Positions 38,553 through 48,837 are shown, numbered from the stretch's first letter. The stretch: 64,000 bases of DNA from CADEDH01 sp039029735 (GCA_039029735.1 JBCCFL010000025.1:1-64000), one strand, 5' to 3'. The notes: generated by a model from the sequence alone, not told the origin. Made by a program: numbers and translations.

Positions 38553-41026
38553 GACGCGGGCTCCGGGTCGAGTTCGGCCCCCGACGGCTGGTCGCTGTCG
38601 CGATCGCTGTTGCCGTCATCGTCGGCCCCGGTCTTGGACCCGTTCGTGCGGGCGAGGGCCAGGATGCCGACCGCCACGGTGGCCACTACGACCACCTCGC
38701 CCACGGTGTCGAGCGCGCGCAGGTCGGTGAGGATCACGTTCACCATGTTGTTGCCGCCGCCCACGTCCACCGACTGGGTGGCGATCTCGTCGATCGGCGC
38801 CTCACCCGTGGGGTTCGCCGACGAGGCCGCGAGTGCAGCCGTCACGGCTGCGCCGCCGAGCACGGCCCACGCCACGCGGAGCCGCCGCCAGGGGATCTGG
38901 GACAGCGTCGGGAACTCCGGGGGAAGGTGCCCGAAGCCGACCACGAAGCCCACGACGATCACGGTCTCCACGAGGAGCTGCGTGAGCACGAGGTCGGGTG
39001 CGCCGTTGATGGCGAACAGGCCCGACACCCCGGCGCCGACGGCACCGAGCGCGAGCGCGGCGCTGAGGCGGGTGCGGAGGGTGGCCATGGCGGCAGCCGA
39101 GATCACGATGGCCACAGCCAGGGCGCCCTGGAGAGGGCCATCCCACAGGAACACGTGATCCACGTTGAGGTCGCTTAGGAACCGGATCGAGGCCACAACG
39201 GCCATCGCGGCCATCGTGAGTACGTAGACGGGGAGCGAGCCGTGCTGGATCTTGCCGGTCGCCCAGCGGCTGCCGACGAGCACCTGATCGAGCAAGCTGT
39301 CGGAGGCGTCGGCCCCCACGGGGTTGGGCGCGGGCGCCGTCGATCGGGAGAACAGCACACCGAGCACCGTGCCCCCAGCAACGATGGCCATCGAGATGGC
39401 GAACCCGGCCGTGAGCCCCGGCCACCGGAGCAGTTCGTAGACGGCGGCCTTCTCCGTGAGCTCGGTTGCGGAGTCACGAACGAGGTCGTCGATCGGGCCC
39501 AGCACCACGAAGAACACGAGGCCGGCGGCGCCGAGAATGGCGGCTGGCACGAGCATTGCGAGGCGGACGGGGGCCACCTCGGTCTCCTCGCCGTCGCCCC
39601 AGAAGAGACCGATGATGAGGCGCACCGTGTAGGCCACGGTGAGCACCGAGCCACCGATGACGCCCAGCGCGAGCATGAAGCCCGTGAGCCCGTCGAGCTT
39701 GAGGGTGGCCTCGATCGCCGCCTCCTTCGCCGCGAACCCGAGCAGTGGGGGAACGCCGGCCATGGAGGCCGCGGCCGCCACCGCGATCACGAACGTGACC
39801 GGCATGGTTCGCCGGAGGCCCACCAGATCATCGATCGTCCTCGTGCCCGTACGGATGTCGATCGCGCCGACCACCAGGAACAAGGTGGCCTTGAACAGGG
39901 CGTGGGCGAACAGGATCGACACGGCGGCGAACACGGCCTTGCCCGAGCCGGCCACGAGGAGGGTGATCATCAGGCCGAGTTGGGAGACGGTGCCCCAGGC
40001 CAGGATCAGCTTGGCGTCACGGTGCCGCAGGGCCCCGATCGCGCCCCACAGGATCGAGGCGACGCCGAGGCCAATGCCCAGTACCGACCAGGTGTCCACA
40101 TCGGCGAAGGCCGAACCGACCACGGCCACCAGCACCACGCCGGCCTTCACCATCGTGGCCGAGTGCAGGTAGGCGCTCACCGGTGTGGGTGCGGTCATGG
40201 CACCGGGAAGCCACACGTGGAACGGAACCTGGGCCGACTTCGACGCAGCACCGAGGAGTATCAGCACGGCGGCCAGCGGAGCGGTGCCGCCAGCCATCGG
40301 CTGGAGGTCGCTGATGATCGTGGTGCCCGACTCGGCCGCCAGCAGGAGGAGGCCCGCGAGCAACACCAGGCCACCGGCCCCGGTGATCATCAGCGCCCGC
40401 CGCGCTGCGGCCTGGGCCACCTGATCGGTGCGCTTGTGGCCCACGAGGATGAACGACGTGACCGACGTGAGCTCCCAGAAGATGAAGAGCGTCCACACCG
40501 AGTCGGCCCAGACGAGCCCCAGCATGGCGGTCGAGAACGACAACAGGGCGGCGGCGAAGCGGCCGACGTCGGACGCCGTAGGCGAGAAGTAGCCGTAGGC
40601 GTACACGAACACCAGCGCACCGATGCCCGACACCAGCAGCGTCATCATGGCGGCGAACGAGTCCACCCGGAACACAAAGCCGAGGTCGAGCTGCTCCACC
40701 CACACGAGATCGGCCGTGGCCACCGAGTCGGCCCCGACCTGACCGAGGGCCCAGAGCGCGGTCACCGCAGGTGGAATCGCGCCCACCAACAAACCACGGC
40801 GTCCGAGTGCCGGGGCGGCAACGGTGAGGATTGCGCACCCTGCGAGATGCAGGGCCAACAGGCCCCAGATCACCGCCCGAAGCAGGTCAGACGCTGGAGA
40901 CCCATGCCACTCACCCTGCGCACTGTACGAGCGGGGAGGGCCCGAATCAACTGAGTGTTGGCTGGTCGCCACGGTGTGTGAATGTGGTGTTACTTGCGTC
41001 ACGAAAGCCTTGACAGCAACGGCCAT
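38549..41026 (-). CDS. mnhA: Na+/H+ antiporter subunit A (with C-terminal DUF4040 domain)
   Basis: This giant subunit (825 residues with the start used) is NuoL-like in its first two thirds: SFAAMMTLLVSGIGALVFVYAYGYF, TLFIFWELTSVTSFILVGHK (TM5 Glu), KSAQVPFHVWLPGAMTAPTPVSAYLHSATMVKAGVVL, HRDAKLILAWGTVSQLGLM and ILFAHALFKATLFLVVGAID. The C-terminal third has the MrpA-specific DUF4040 part (ALALGAVGAGVSGLFAINGAPDLVLTQLLVETVIVVGFV). The first 45 or so residues are polar and not typical, so the true start may lie downstream (GTG codons follow). It is divergent from the Ca2+ exchanger gene over 22 bases. Confidence 0.92.
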   Translation of the reverse strand: MAVAVKAFVTQVTPHSHTVATSQHSVDSGPPRSYSAQGEWHGSPASDLLRAVIWGLLALHLAGCAILTVAAPALGRRGLLVGAIPPAVTALWALGQVGADSVATADLVWVEQLDLGFVFRVDSFAAMMTLLVSGIGALVFVYAYGYFSPTASDVGRFAAALLSFSTAMLGLVWADSVWTLFIFWELTSVTSFILVGHKRTDQVAQAAARRALMITGAGGLVLLAGLLLLAAESGTTIISDLQPMAGGTAPLAAVLILLGAASKSAQVPFHVWLPGAMTAPTPVSAYLHSATMVKAGVVLVAVVGSAFADVDTWSVLGIGLGVASILWGAIGALRHRDAKLILAWGTVSQLGLMITLLVAGSGKAVFAAVSILFAHALFKATLFLVVGAIDIRTGTRTIDDLVGLRRTMPVTFVIAVAAAASMAGVPPLLGFAAKEAAIEATLKLDGLTGFMLALGVIGGSVLTVAYTVRLIIGLFWGDGEETEVAPVRLAMLVPAAILGAAGLVFFVVLGPIDDLVRDSATELTEKAAVYELLRWPGLTAGFAISMAIVAGGTVLGVLFSRSTAPAPNPVGADASDSLLDQVLVGSRWATGKIQHGSLPVYVLTMAAMAVVASIRFLSDLNVDHVFLWDGPLQGALAVAIVISAAAMATLRTRLSAALALGAVGAGVSGLFAINGAPDLVLTQLLVETVIVVGFVVGFGHLPPEFPTLSQIPWRRLRVAWAVLGGAAVTAALAASSANPTGEAPIDEIATQSVDVGGGNNMVNVILTDLRALDTVGEVVVVATVAVGILALARTNGSKTGADDDGNSDRDSDQPSGAELDPEPAS

Positions 41027-41042
41027 CGCGGCCGTCTAGGGT
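41010..41042 (+). promoter_or_regulatory. Promoter of Ca2+/Na+ exchanger gene
   Basis: A TTGACA hexamer (41010-41015) and a -10 box TAGGGT (41037-41042) precede GTG 41049 by 6 bases, giving a leaderless transcript. The 21-base spacing is long; GTCTAG (41034-41039) would give 18. The -35 overlaps the 5' end of the annotated mnhA gene. Confidence 0.5.
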
Positions 41043-41048
41043 CAGCTC

Positions 41049-42143
41049 GTGGTCGTTGCCGGCGCGTTCTTTCTCGGTGGTCTCGTGCTGCTGTTGGTGG
41101 CCGGGAATCTCGTGGTCCGCGGGGCCTCGGCCTTGGGCGTCCGCTTTGGCCTCGCCCCCAACGTGATCGGCCTCACGATCGTTGCCGCTGGCACCTCGGC
41201 CCCGGAGCTGGCGGTGGTCAACCAGGCCGTGTCGTCAGGCGACGCGGAGCTCGCCGTTGGCAGCGTGGTCGGATCGAACATTGCCAACGTGCTGCTCGTG
41301 CTCGGCCTGGCCGCCGTGCTGGGCGCCATCACCGTTGCCGGCCGTGTGGTTCGTATCGACATCCCCGTGATGCTCCTCACGACTGCGGCCTTCGTGGCGT
41401 TCGCCTGGAATCGGTCGATCGCCCGGGTCGAGGGCATCGTGCTCCTCACGGGGCTGGTGGCGTTCACCGTCTGGACCATCCGCGCTGCCCGCACGGTCGA
41501 GTCCGCCGAGGAGACCCCGCCCCTGGGCCTCGGGCGCAGCATCGTGGAACTCGTCGGCGGCATCGCGCTGCTGGCGCTCGCGGCCCAACTCGTGGTGAGC
41601 GGCGCATCTGACATCGCCGAGAGCCTCGGGGTGCCCAATCTCGTGATCGGACTCACCGTCGTCGCCATCGGCACCTCGGCCCCCGAGATCGTCACCACCG
41701 TGGTGGCCGCCGCCCGAGGTCAGCGCGACCTCGCGGTTGGCAACGCGGTGGGGTCGAACATCTACAACATCTTGTTGGTGCTGGGATTGACGGCCTCGAT
41801 CACGCCGTCGGGGATCGATATCGCCGACAGCGCATTCCGGCTCGACGTTCCGGTGATGGCGGCCGCCGCGTTCGCCTGCCTCCCGCTCGTGGCGCTCGAT
41901 CGTCGCCTCGACCGGTGGGAGGGGATCGTGTTCGTGAGCTACTACGCGGCCTACCTGACGTTCCTCGTTCTGGAGGCCACCGGCAATCGGGCCGCCGAGC
42001 CCTTCGCCCTGATCATGCTCGGGTTCGTGATGCCGATCACGGCCATCACGGTTGGGGTCGTGTTGCTACGCCAGGTGAAGGCGAATCGACGGCGGCGAGC
42101 CACGATGATGACGGCCGACTCGACCGCACCCTCAGCCGAGTAG
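41049..42143 (+). CDS. Calcium/sodium exchanger (CaCA family, YrbG type)
   Basis: The 364-residue membrane protein has two inverted repeats, each with the alpha-repeat motif: NVIGLTIVAAGTSAPELAVVNQA with GSVVGSNIANVLLVLG, and NLVIGLTVVAIGTSAPEIVTTVVAAARGQRDLAVGNAVGSNIYNILLVLG. The Glu in GTSAPE and the Asn/Ser of GSN are the cation ligands. It should exchange Ca2+ for Na+ or H+ across the cytoplasmic membrane. It is transcribed divergently from the Mrp antiporter, so the two cation systems may respond together. It converges on lacZ with a 12-base overlap of stops. Confidence 0.92.
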   Translation: MVVAGAFFLGGLVLLLVAGNLVVRGASALGVRFGLAPNVIGLTIVAAGTSAPELAVVNQAVSSGDAELAVGSVVGSNIANVLLVLGLAAVLGAITVAGRVVRIDIPVMLLTTAAFVAFAWNRSIARVEGIVLLTGLVAFTVWTIRAARTVESAEETPPLGLGRSIVELVGGIALLALAAQLVVSGASDIAESLGVPNLVIGLTVVAIGTSAPEIVTTVVAAARGQRDLAVGNAVGSNIYNILLVLGLTASITPSGIDIADSAFRLDVPVMAAAAFACLPLVALDRRLDRWEGIVFVSYYAAYLTFLVLEATGNRAAEPFALIMLGFVMPITAITVGVVLLRQVKANRRRRATMMTADSTAPSAE

Positions 42144-45100
42144 CCACCACACGAAGCGGTGCGCGCCGCCGGCCACGATGCGGTCGGTGTCGGGCCCGCA
42201 CGCTCCGGTGCCCAGACCCCGGACGGCCGCATCGACGTGCACCTCGATCGTCGACGACCGCGCCAGCTCGGCAAGCGTGGTGGCTGCCGTCAGGTCCAGG
42301 TCGTGGTGGCGGCGGGCCGTGACGGTGATGGCCGGTTCGCCGGCCACCCGGAACCCGGCATCGGCGCCGTCGTCGAGCTGGAGCCAGCCGCAGTCGATGT
42401 GGGCGCCGTGCTCCTGGGGTTGGACGAACGGGTGGTACTGGTCGTCCACGGTCGAGCGCCATAGTCCGAGGCGGGCCGCAGCCTGGCGGTCGGGGTAGGT
42501 CTCGTCTGGTCCGGGGCCGAACCAGGTGAGGTGGGCGTAGGCGAGCGGCACGGTGAAGCGCACGCCAACGCGGGGAAGATCCGTCCACTCCTGCGGTGTG
42601 GCGATCTCCTCGCTGAAGCGGATGGCACCGTCGGCGCGGTGATCGGCCACCGTGCGGTGGGTGATCGGCCCGAGCGAGCGCACCGTGGTCACCCGGCGTC
42701 CGCCGTCGTGATCGACCTCGTCCACCGACTCGATCTCGGGCTCGGTCGCCGCCAGTTCGTCGAGCCCCCATTCGAGCCAGCTCGTGCGGATGCCGACCCG
42801 ACCCTGGGCCACCCCGTCGTTGTCGAGCGGGGCACGCCAGATCCAGGCCCGGCTCTCGGCCAGGATGGCGTTGCGGATCTCAGCGGGGAGCGCGGCGCCG
42901 ATCCCCGCTGTACCACCGGTTGGCCCCCCGAGCGCCGAGCTGGAGGTGGAGCTAGAGGTGGAGGGCCGGCGACGATCGACGAGCACGGTCTGGTCGTGGC
43001 CGATCACGTGGCCGGCTGGCGCCCACGACTGCTCCGTCGCCAGTTCCACCCGGGCATCGAGGGTGGCCACCGACGTCGCCGCCTCCGCGGCTGCGCCGAC
43101 GCCGTCGAGGTCGAGGCGTACCCGGGCTGAATCGCCAGCCACGATCGACGGCACCGCGACGGTGGCGTGGTCGACGACGGCACCGTCCACGGCCAGTGCC
43201 ACGGTGACTCGTACCTCGGCTGCGCTCACCATCAGGTGGGCGAACCGGTTGTGAATCGTGGCAGCCGTGCCATCGGCATCAACCTCGACCGTGACCGGCC
43301 GGGCCAGCCATGCCAGTTCGGGGAGGCCAGGGTGGGCGAGACCGTCGGGGTCGACCACACCGTTGATGCAGAAGTTCGTGTCGTTGGGCTCGTCGCCGTA
43401 GTGCCCGCCGTAGGCGAACCACTCGGTGCCACCGTCGTCGTGTTCGCGCAGCCCCTGGTCCTTCCAATCCCAGATGAAGCCGCCGGCCAGGGCTGGCAGC
43501 TCGGTGAACGCCGCCACGTAATCGGCGAGGCCCCCGTTCGAGTTGCCCATGGCGTGGTTGTACTCGCACAGGATCAGGGGGCGGTCGTCGGCGCCGGTGG
43601 CCTCGGCCCACTCGCCCCACGCCCGGATCTGATCAACAGTGGCGTACATCGGGCAGATCGTGTCGGTGATGAGGCGGTCCGAGCGGGTTGGCTGGCGGTG
43701 GCGCAGGTCCTTGGGCGCGTCGGGGCGCCACGCGTGATTGAGCCAGCCCTCGTACTGCACGAAGCGCGACGGGTCCACGTTGCGCACCCACGCCGCTGCG
43801 GCATCGTGGCCCGGACCGTGACCCGACTCGTTCCCGAGCGACCATCCGATCACACACGGATGAGAGCGGTCGCGCAGCACCATGCGCCGCACCCGGTCGA
43901 TGATGGCGAGGTCGAACAGACCCGACGGGGCCAGCGAGTTGTGGCGCGCATGGCTCTCCACGTTGGCCTCGTCGATCACGTACAGGCCCAGCTCGTCGCA
44001 CAGGTCGAGCAGCACCGGATCGTTCGGATAGTGGGCGGTGCGTACGGCGTTGATGTTGTACCGCTTCATCATCACCAGCTCGGCCCTGATCTCATCCGCC
44101 GTCACGGTCTTGCCGGTGTCGGGGTGATGGTCGTGGCGGTTCACGCCGGTGATCATGATCGGGGCGCCGTTCACGGTGAGCCGCCGATCGGCCACCTCCA
44201 CCCGGCGGAATCCGACAGGCCGGGCGAGCGTCTCGACGGTGCGACCGCTCGGGTCGGTGAGCGCCACGGTCACGAGGTAGCGGTTGGGGATCTCGGCCGA
44301 CCAGGCGGCGACGGCGAGATCATCGAGCCTCACGACGGCCCGCGAGCCGCGGAAGCGGTAGGCGTCGATGCCGGCCTCGGGGCCGGCTGCTGCTGGGCTC
44401 GCTGGCACCGGGGCCGAGGCCGTGGCCAACGGCTCACCCGACCGGTCGAGCGCGGTGAGGGTCACCGTGGTGGACCAGCCGTCGTCGAGCCGGCCCGGGG
44501 CACCGACCCATGACGTGACCGTGAGCGATCCTCGCCCGCGGTCGGGGTCGTAGTCGCCCACTGTCACGAGGTCGTCGATGCGAGTCGCCGCGGTACCGGT
44601 GAGGGTGACCGAGCGGTGGATGCCGCCGTGGAACCAGTGGTCCTGGTCCTCGATCCAGGTGGCGTCGGACCACCGGGGCACCGCGAGTGCGAGCTCGTTC
44701 GTACCGTCGACCAGGTGGCTCGACAGGTCGAACGACGAGGCCAGCCGCGAGTCCTTGCCAACGCCGACGAACCGGCCGTTGCACCACACCACCACCATCG
44801 ACTCTGCGCCGCCGATGGTCAGCACCACCCGTTCCTCGGACGGCCGGTCGAACGTGGTGCGGTACAACCCGGTGGGATTGTCGGCCGGGACCTGGGGCGG
44901 CTGCTCATCCCAGGGCATCACCACGTTGGTGTAGTGAGGGAGGTCGCCGGTTCCCTGGCGGGTCCACACACCGGGCACGGTGATCGGGCGCCAGTCGTGA
45001 TCGTCACCCCACCACTGGTCACCAACGGCGTCGACTGCCGGCACGAGACGGAACTGCCACGTGCCGTCGAGCGAGACCTCGGTGCGGCCCGCTGTTGCGG

Positions 45101-45173
45101 TGACGGGCGACGTCATCGGGAGCCGCCCGATCTCGACGAGCGCGGGCGAGAAGAGGGACGCGAGATCGATCAC
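42132..45173 (-). CDS. lacZ: Beta-galactosidase, glycoside hydrolase family 2
   Basis: The enzyme has 1013 residues and uses GTG 45173. It shows LacZ-like order: N-terminal sugar-binding domain (SLDGTWQFRL, WTRQGTGDLPHYTNVVMPWDE), immunoglobulin-like domain, catalytic TIM barrel with GVNRHDHHPDTGKTVT, YNINAVRTAHYPNDP, ESHARHN and the acid/base Glu449 in GWSLGNESGHG. The nucleophile Glu537 is in LCEYNHAMGNSNGG. The C-terminal DUF4981/Bgal_small_N domain follows. It has no signal peptide and would act in the cytoplasm on lactose or other beta-galactosides. A Ser/Thr-rich loop interrupts the last domain. A leaderless -10 box precedes the gene. No sugar transporter is adjacent. Confidence 0.95.
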   Translation of the reverse strand: MIDLASLFSPALVEIGRLPMTSPVTATAGRTEVSLDGTWQFRLVPAVDAVGDQWWGDDHDWRPITVPGVWTRQGTGDLPHYTNVVMPWDEQPPQVPADNPTGLYRTTFDRPSEERVVLTIGGAESMVVVWCNGRFVGVGKDSRLASSFDLSSHLVDGTNELALAVPRWSDATWIEDQDHWFHGGIHRSVTLTGTAATRIDDLVTVGDYDPDRGRGSLTVTSWVGAPGRLDDGWSTTVTLTALDRSGEPLATASAPVPASPAAAGPEAGIDAYRFRGSRAVVRLDDLAVAAWSAEIPNRYLVTVALTDPSGRTVETLARPVGFRRVEVADRRLTVNGAPIMITGVNRHDHHPDTGKTVTADEIRAELVMMKRYNINAVRTAHYPNDPVLLDLCDELGLYVIDEANVESHARHNSLAPSGLFDLAIIDRVRRMVLRDRSHPCVIGWSLGNESGHGPGHDAAAAWVRNVDPSRFVQYEGWLNHAWRPDAPKDLRHRQPTRSDRLITDTICPMYATVDQIRAWGEWAEATGADDRPLILCEYNHAMGNSNGGLADYVAAFTELPALAGGFIWDWKDQGLREHDDGGTEWFAYGGHYGDEPNDTNFCINGVVDPDGLAHPGLPELAWLARPVTVEVDADGTAATIHNRFAHLMVSAAEVRVTVALAVDGAVVDHATVAVPSIVAGDSARVRLDLDGVGAAAEAATSVATLDARVELATEQSWAPAGHVIGHDQTVLVDRRRPSTSSSTSSSALGGPTGGTAGIGAALPAEIRNAILAESRAWIWRAPLDNDGVAQGRVGIRTSWLEWGLDELAATEPEIESVDEVDHDGGRRVTTVRSLGPITHRTVADHRADGAIRFSEEIATPQEWTDLPRVGVRFTVPLAYAHLTWFGPGPDETYPDRQAAARLGLWRSTVDDQYHPFVQPQEHGAHIDCGWLQLDDGADAGFRVAGEPAITVTARRHHDLDLTAATTLAELARSSTIEVHVDAAVRGLGTGACGPDTDRIVAGGAHRFVWWLLG

Positions 45174-45180
45174 GGGCCCG

Positions 45181-45186
45181 AGGCTA
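45181..45186 (-). promoter_or_regulatory. -10 box of lacZ, leaderless type
   Basis: On the minus strand TAGCCT is followed by seven bases and GTG 45173 of the GH2 gene, again the TANNNT-N7-GTG pattern. Confidence 0.45.
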
Positions 45187-45215
45187 ACGCCCCCGGCCCG
45201 CTGGCCTTACGTCGA

Positions 45216-48200
45216 TCAGAGGCCGAGATCAGCCATTGCCGCAGCGGCGGCGAGGCGGTAGTCGGCCACCCGGCGCAGCTTGAGATCCTCGTAGCCGCGC
45301 ACCTGGTCGGGAAGGGCGGCGAGGTCGATCACGGCCGGCAGGTTCTCGGCGGTGAGGATCGGGTACACCCGACCGAGCATGGTCTCGTACTCGAGCGGTA
45401 GGGCGCGTTCGATCCGGCGGAGTTCGGTGCGGCCGAACGGGTCGAGCGCCGTACCTCGAAGCCGTCGGCCTCGTTTGAGGGCGGCGAATCCGGGGGTGCT
45501 CCACCGGCCGAAGCGGAGCTTGCGGCCCACGCCCATGGCGGCCAGCACCGGCGGGTGGAGATGCCAGGTGGGCGTGGCGCCCTCGCCCGCCACGCCCTCG
45601 GCTGCTGCCTGTGCCTCGGGCGCCAGCATCAGCCGGGCCACTTCGTACTCGTCCTTGTAGGCCATGAGCTTGTGAAGGTTGCGGGCCACCGTCTCGGTCA
45701 GTGCACCATCGGCGCCAACGCTGGTGTCGGCCTCGGCCGCCGTCGCCACCGAGTCGAGGAAGCGGGTGGCGTAGGCCAGGCTCTGATAGCCCACGAGGTC
45801 GGCAGTCAACATGGTGAGCGTGTCGTGAAGATCGTCGGGCCGCCTGTCGTCGTCGGACGGCCCGACGCTGTCGACGATGGCGGCCACCCGGGCGGCCAGG
45901 TCTGGTTGCAGCTCGTCGACCAGTACCTCGAGCGCCGCTGCGGGCGTGGTGGCGGAGGCGGCCGCGATGCGTGCCGCCACCGTGTCGGGATCGTGCACGA
46001 GGCGTCGACCCCAGGTGAATGCTGCTCGGTTGGTGGCCACGGCAACACCGTTGAGATCGATGGCCTCCTCCACGGCCTGTACCGACACCGGAACCCAGCC
46101 GGCCTGTACGGCAACACCCAGCAGCAGCACGTTGGCCGCCGCGGCCCCGCCGACCAGCGCCGTTGCCATCGCCGCAGCGTCGACGAACCGGTGCTGGTTG
46201 TGGCGACTCCCGGCCGACAGCCGTTCGGCGATGCCCGCCGACGGATACCCGATTGCCGGGTTGGTCACCATCCGGCCCGTTGGGGTGGTTGCGCTGGACG
46301 CGATCACCATGGTGTGGTTCGGGTCGACGGCGCGGATGCTCGCGTCGGAGGCACCGACCAGCCCGTCGAAGGCGAGCAGCACATCGGCCTCCCCCGTGCC
46401 GACGAGGTTCGACGCCGTGGCCCCGTCGGCCACGAGCACGAGATCGCTCATCACCGGCCCCGCCTTCTGGCTCAGGCCGGTCTGGTCAACGCCCCGCACG
46501 GTCCATCCATCGAACATCGCTGCGGTGGCCAGGATCTGGGCTGCGGTCACCACACCGGTGCCGCCGATCCCGGCGAGGCGGATCCGGGCCTCTCCGTCCA
46601 CGAGCACCTTGGGGCCGGGCACGGCCGGCAACAGGTCGACGCTCGACGTCGCAACGGGTGCCCCGGCTGCGGCGGAAGACTCCGAGATCTCCACGGTCAT
46701 GAACGCCGGGCAGTCGCCGCCGAGACAACTCAGGTCGATGTTGCACGACGCCTGGTCGATCGTGGTCTTGCGCCCGAGCGGTGTGTCGACAGGCTGCACG
46801 GAGAGGCAGTTGCTCACATCACCACAGTCGCCGCAGCCCTCGCAGATGCGGTGGTTGATCACCACCCGCGTCTTCGGGGTCTCCACCGTGTTCCGGCGCC
46901 GGGCCCGCCGCAGCTCTGCCGCGCACTCCTGGTCGTGAATCAGCACGGTGACGCCGGGCTGCGATCGCAGCCGGTCCTGCACATCCACGATGTCGGTGCG
47001 GTCGTACACGGTCACTCCGGGCGGCAGGTCGGCGCTGCGGTAGCGATCGACGTCCTCGGTGGTCACGGCCACGGCGGTGACACCCTGACCGAGCAGCGAC
47101 CGGCACAGCTCCGGCACCGGGAGCGCGAACGGAGCGTCCTGGCCGCCGGTCATCGCGACGGTGCTGTTGTAGAGGATCTTGAACGTCATGTGGAGGCCGG
47201 CCCCGATGCAGTACTGCAGTGCGAGCTGGCCTGAGTGGAAGTAGGTGCCGTCTCCGTAGTTCTGGAACAGGTGATCGGTTTCCACGAACGGCGACATTCC
47301 CACCCACTGGGCGCCCTCGTTGCCCATGGCGGTGATGCCGATGCCCTCACCAACGCGCTCGGGGGCCATGAGCAGGCTCATGCCGTGGCAGCCGGTGCCG
47401 GCACCAACAAGGGCCTCGTCGGGCACCTTCGTGCCCCAGTTGTGGGGGCAGCCCGAGCAGAAGAAGGGGGTGCGTACCTCGGCGAGCGGGATCCGCGGCC
47501 GAGGGGGCGGGGGCGGTGGTGTGAGCCGATCACCGAGGCGGGGCGTGAGCCGGGCTCGGAGGCCGTCGATCATGGCGTCGGCGTCGAGCTGGCCCCACGA
47601 GCGCATGAGCGGATCGCCGCGCTCGTCGGTCTTGCCGACCACCCGTGGCTGATCGGGCCCGCCGTAGAGCGCGTCCTTGATCAGCCACTCCAGGGTCGGG
47701 TTCTTCTCCTCGACCACCATCACCTCGTCGAGGCCTCGGGCGAAGTGGCGCACGAGGTCGGCGTCGAAGGGCACCGGCATGCGGAGCTGCAGGAGGCGGA
47801 TACCAGCCCGCTCCAGATCGTCGGTGCTGCTGAGGCCGAGGCGGCGGAGTGCGTCGAGCAGTTCGGCGTAGGTGAATCCGGTGGCCACCAGGCCGATCCA
47901 GGCGTCGGTCGGGTCGGACGTGATCCGGTTGAGGGCGTTCTCCACGCCGTAGCGGTGGGCGAGAGGGAGGCGGATTTCGCGGAACTCCCGCTCGACTTCG
48001 AGCATCCGGGGGCCGAGGAACTGCGCCGTCGGCGAGCACTGCCATGGCTCACCGTCGACCAGCACAGTCGGGATCACCGGCTCGTCGGTGAGCACGGGGA
48101 GATCCACGGTGCCCGACCCGTCTGCGATCGGCGTGACGATCTTCATCGCCGACCACAGTCCGGTTGCCCGCGACATCGCAACCGCGTGGAGCCCGAGTTC

Positions 48201-48749
48201 GAGGCACTCGCCAATTGTGGAGGGGTAGAGGATCGGCATGTGGAGATCGACCAGCGTGGCGTCGGAGGACGACGGCATCGTGGACGACTTGCAGGCCGGG
48301 TCGTCACCGACGAGAACCACGGCCCCGCCAGTGGGGCTGGCGCCGGCGAACACACCATGACGGAGGGCATCACCCGCGCGGTCGAGCCCTGGAGCCTTGC
48401 CGTACCAGATCCCCACCACACCATCCACGGTGGCGTCGGGCCGCGTGGTGGCGAGCTGGGAGCCCATCACCGCCGTTGCCCCGAGTTCCTCGTTGACCGC
48501 CGGCTGGTGCACGATCGCGAGGTCGGGTGCGGTGCGGATGGCTCGGGCCACTTCGGCGTCGTACCCACCGAGGGGCGATCCGGGGTAGCCCGACAGGAAC
48601 GCAGCGGTCGACCGGCCGGCGGCCCGGTCTCGCCGCAGCTGCTCGATCGGCAGACGAGCCAGGGCCTGGATACCGGTGAGCACCACGCGGCCGGCCTCGC
48701 GGTGATAGCGATCACGGAGCTCGTAGGGACGGGTGACGACGTAGGTCAT
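45216..48749 (-). CDS. Indolepyruvate ferredoxin oxidoreductase, fused single-chain
   Basis: The enzyme has 1177 residues from ATG 48749, chosen because AGGAGAG is 6 bases upstream; an ATG at 48788 would add 13. The order is: TPP/pyrimidine domain (LSGYPGSPLGGYDAEV), TPP-binding domain with CSGCPHNWGT and GNEGAQWVGM, 4Fe-4S segment ICEGCGDCGDVSNC and SCLGGDCPAFM, gamma domain (GIGGTGVVTAAQILATAAMFDG, VDQTGLSQKAGPVMSDL) and a C-terminal DUF6537-type domain. This single-chain form converts aryl-pyruvates (from Trp, Phe, Tyr) and possibly branched 2-oxo acids to acyl-CoA with reduced ferredoxin. The divergent Lrp gene is its probable amino-acid-responsive regulator. Confidence 0.93.
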   Translation of the reverse strand: MTYVVTRPYELRDRYHREAGRVVLTGIQALARLPIEQLRRDRAAGRSTAAFLSGYPGSPLGGYDAEVARAIRTAPDLAIVHQPAVNEELGATAVMGSQLATTRPDATVDGVVGIWYGKAPGLDRAGDALRHGVFAGASPTGGAVVLVGDDPACKSSTMPSSSDATLVDLHMPILYPSTIGECLELGLHAVAMSRATGLWSAMKIVTPIADGSGTVDLPVLTDEPVIPTVLVDGEPWQCSPTAQFLGPRMLEVEREFREIRLPLAHRYGVENALNRITSDPTDAWIGLVATGFTYAELLDALRRLGLSSTDDLERAGIRLLQLRMPVPFDADLVRHFARGLDEVMVVEEKNPTLEWLIKDALYGGPDQPRVVGKTDERGDPLMRSWGQLDADAMIDGLRARLTPRLGDRLTPPPPPPRPRIPLAEVRTPFFCSGCPHNWGTKVPDEALVGAGTGCHGMSLLMAPERVGEGIGITAMGNEGAQWVGMSPFVETDHLFQNYGDGTYFHSGQLALQYCIGAGLHMTFKILYNSTVAMTGGQDAPFALPVPELCRSLLGQGVTAVAVTTEDVDRYRSADLPPGVTVYDRTDIVDVQDRLRSQPGVTVLIHDQECAAELRRARRRNTVETPKTRVVINHRICEGCGDCGDVSNCLSVQPVDTPLGRKTTIDQASCNIDLSCLGGDCPAFMTVEISESSAAAGAPVATSSVDLLPAVPGPKVLVDGEARIRLAGIGGTGVVTAAQILATAAMFDGWTVRGVDQTGLSQKAGPVMSDLVLVADGATASNLVGTGEADVLLAFDGLVGASDASIRAVDPNHTMVIASSATTPTGRMVTNPAIGYPSAGIAERLSAGSRHNQHRFVDAAAMATALVGGAAAANVLLLGVAVQAGWVPVSVQAVEEAIDLNGVAVATNRAAFTWGRRLVHDPDTVAARIAAASATTPAAALEVLVDELQPDLAARVAAIVDSVGPSDDDRRPDDLHDTLTMLTADLVGYQSLAYATRFLDSVATAAEADTSVGADGALTETVARNLHKLMAYKDEYEVARLMLAPEAQAAAEGVAGEGATPTWHLHPPVLAAMGVGRKLRFGRWSTPGFAALKRGRRLRGTALDPFGRTELRRIERALPLEYETMLGRVYPILTAENLPAVIDLAALPDQVRGYEDLKLRRVADYRLAAAAAMADLGL

Positions 48750-48831
48750 GGAACTCTCCTCGAAGATTCCGCCAGTGTCGTGGTTCATGCGCCGTGAGTA
48801 CAGCTCTGCTCCCCAAGACCGAACTTCTGCA

Positions 48832-48837
48832 TAGAAT
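48832..48837 (+). promoter_or_regulatory. -10 box of Lrp gene
   Basis: TAGAAT lies 9 bases before ATG 48847, so the leader would be only a few bases long or absent. It sits in a TTCT-N4-AGAA inverted repeat (48825-48836). No -35 was recognised. Confidence 0.4.

Noticed and set aside
42900..42970. Repetitive GGAGCTGGAGGTGGAG-like stretch within lacZ
   Set aside because: It encodes a Ser/Thr-rich surface loop between beta-galactosidase domains and is in frame; not a separate element.
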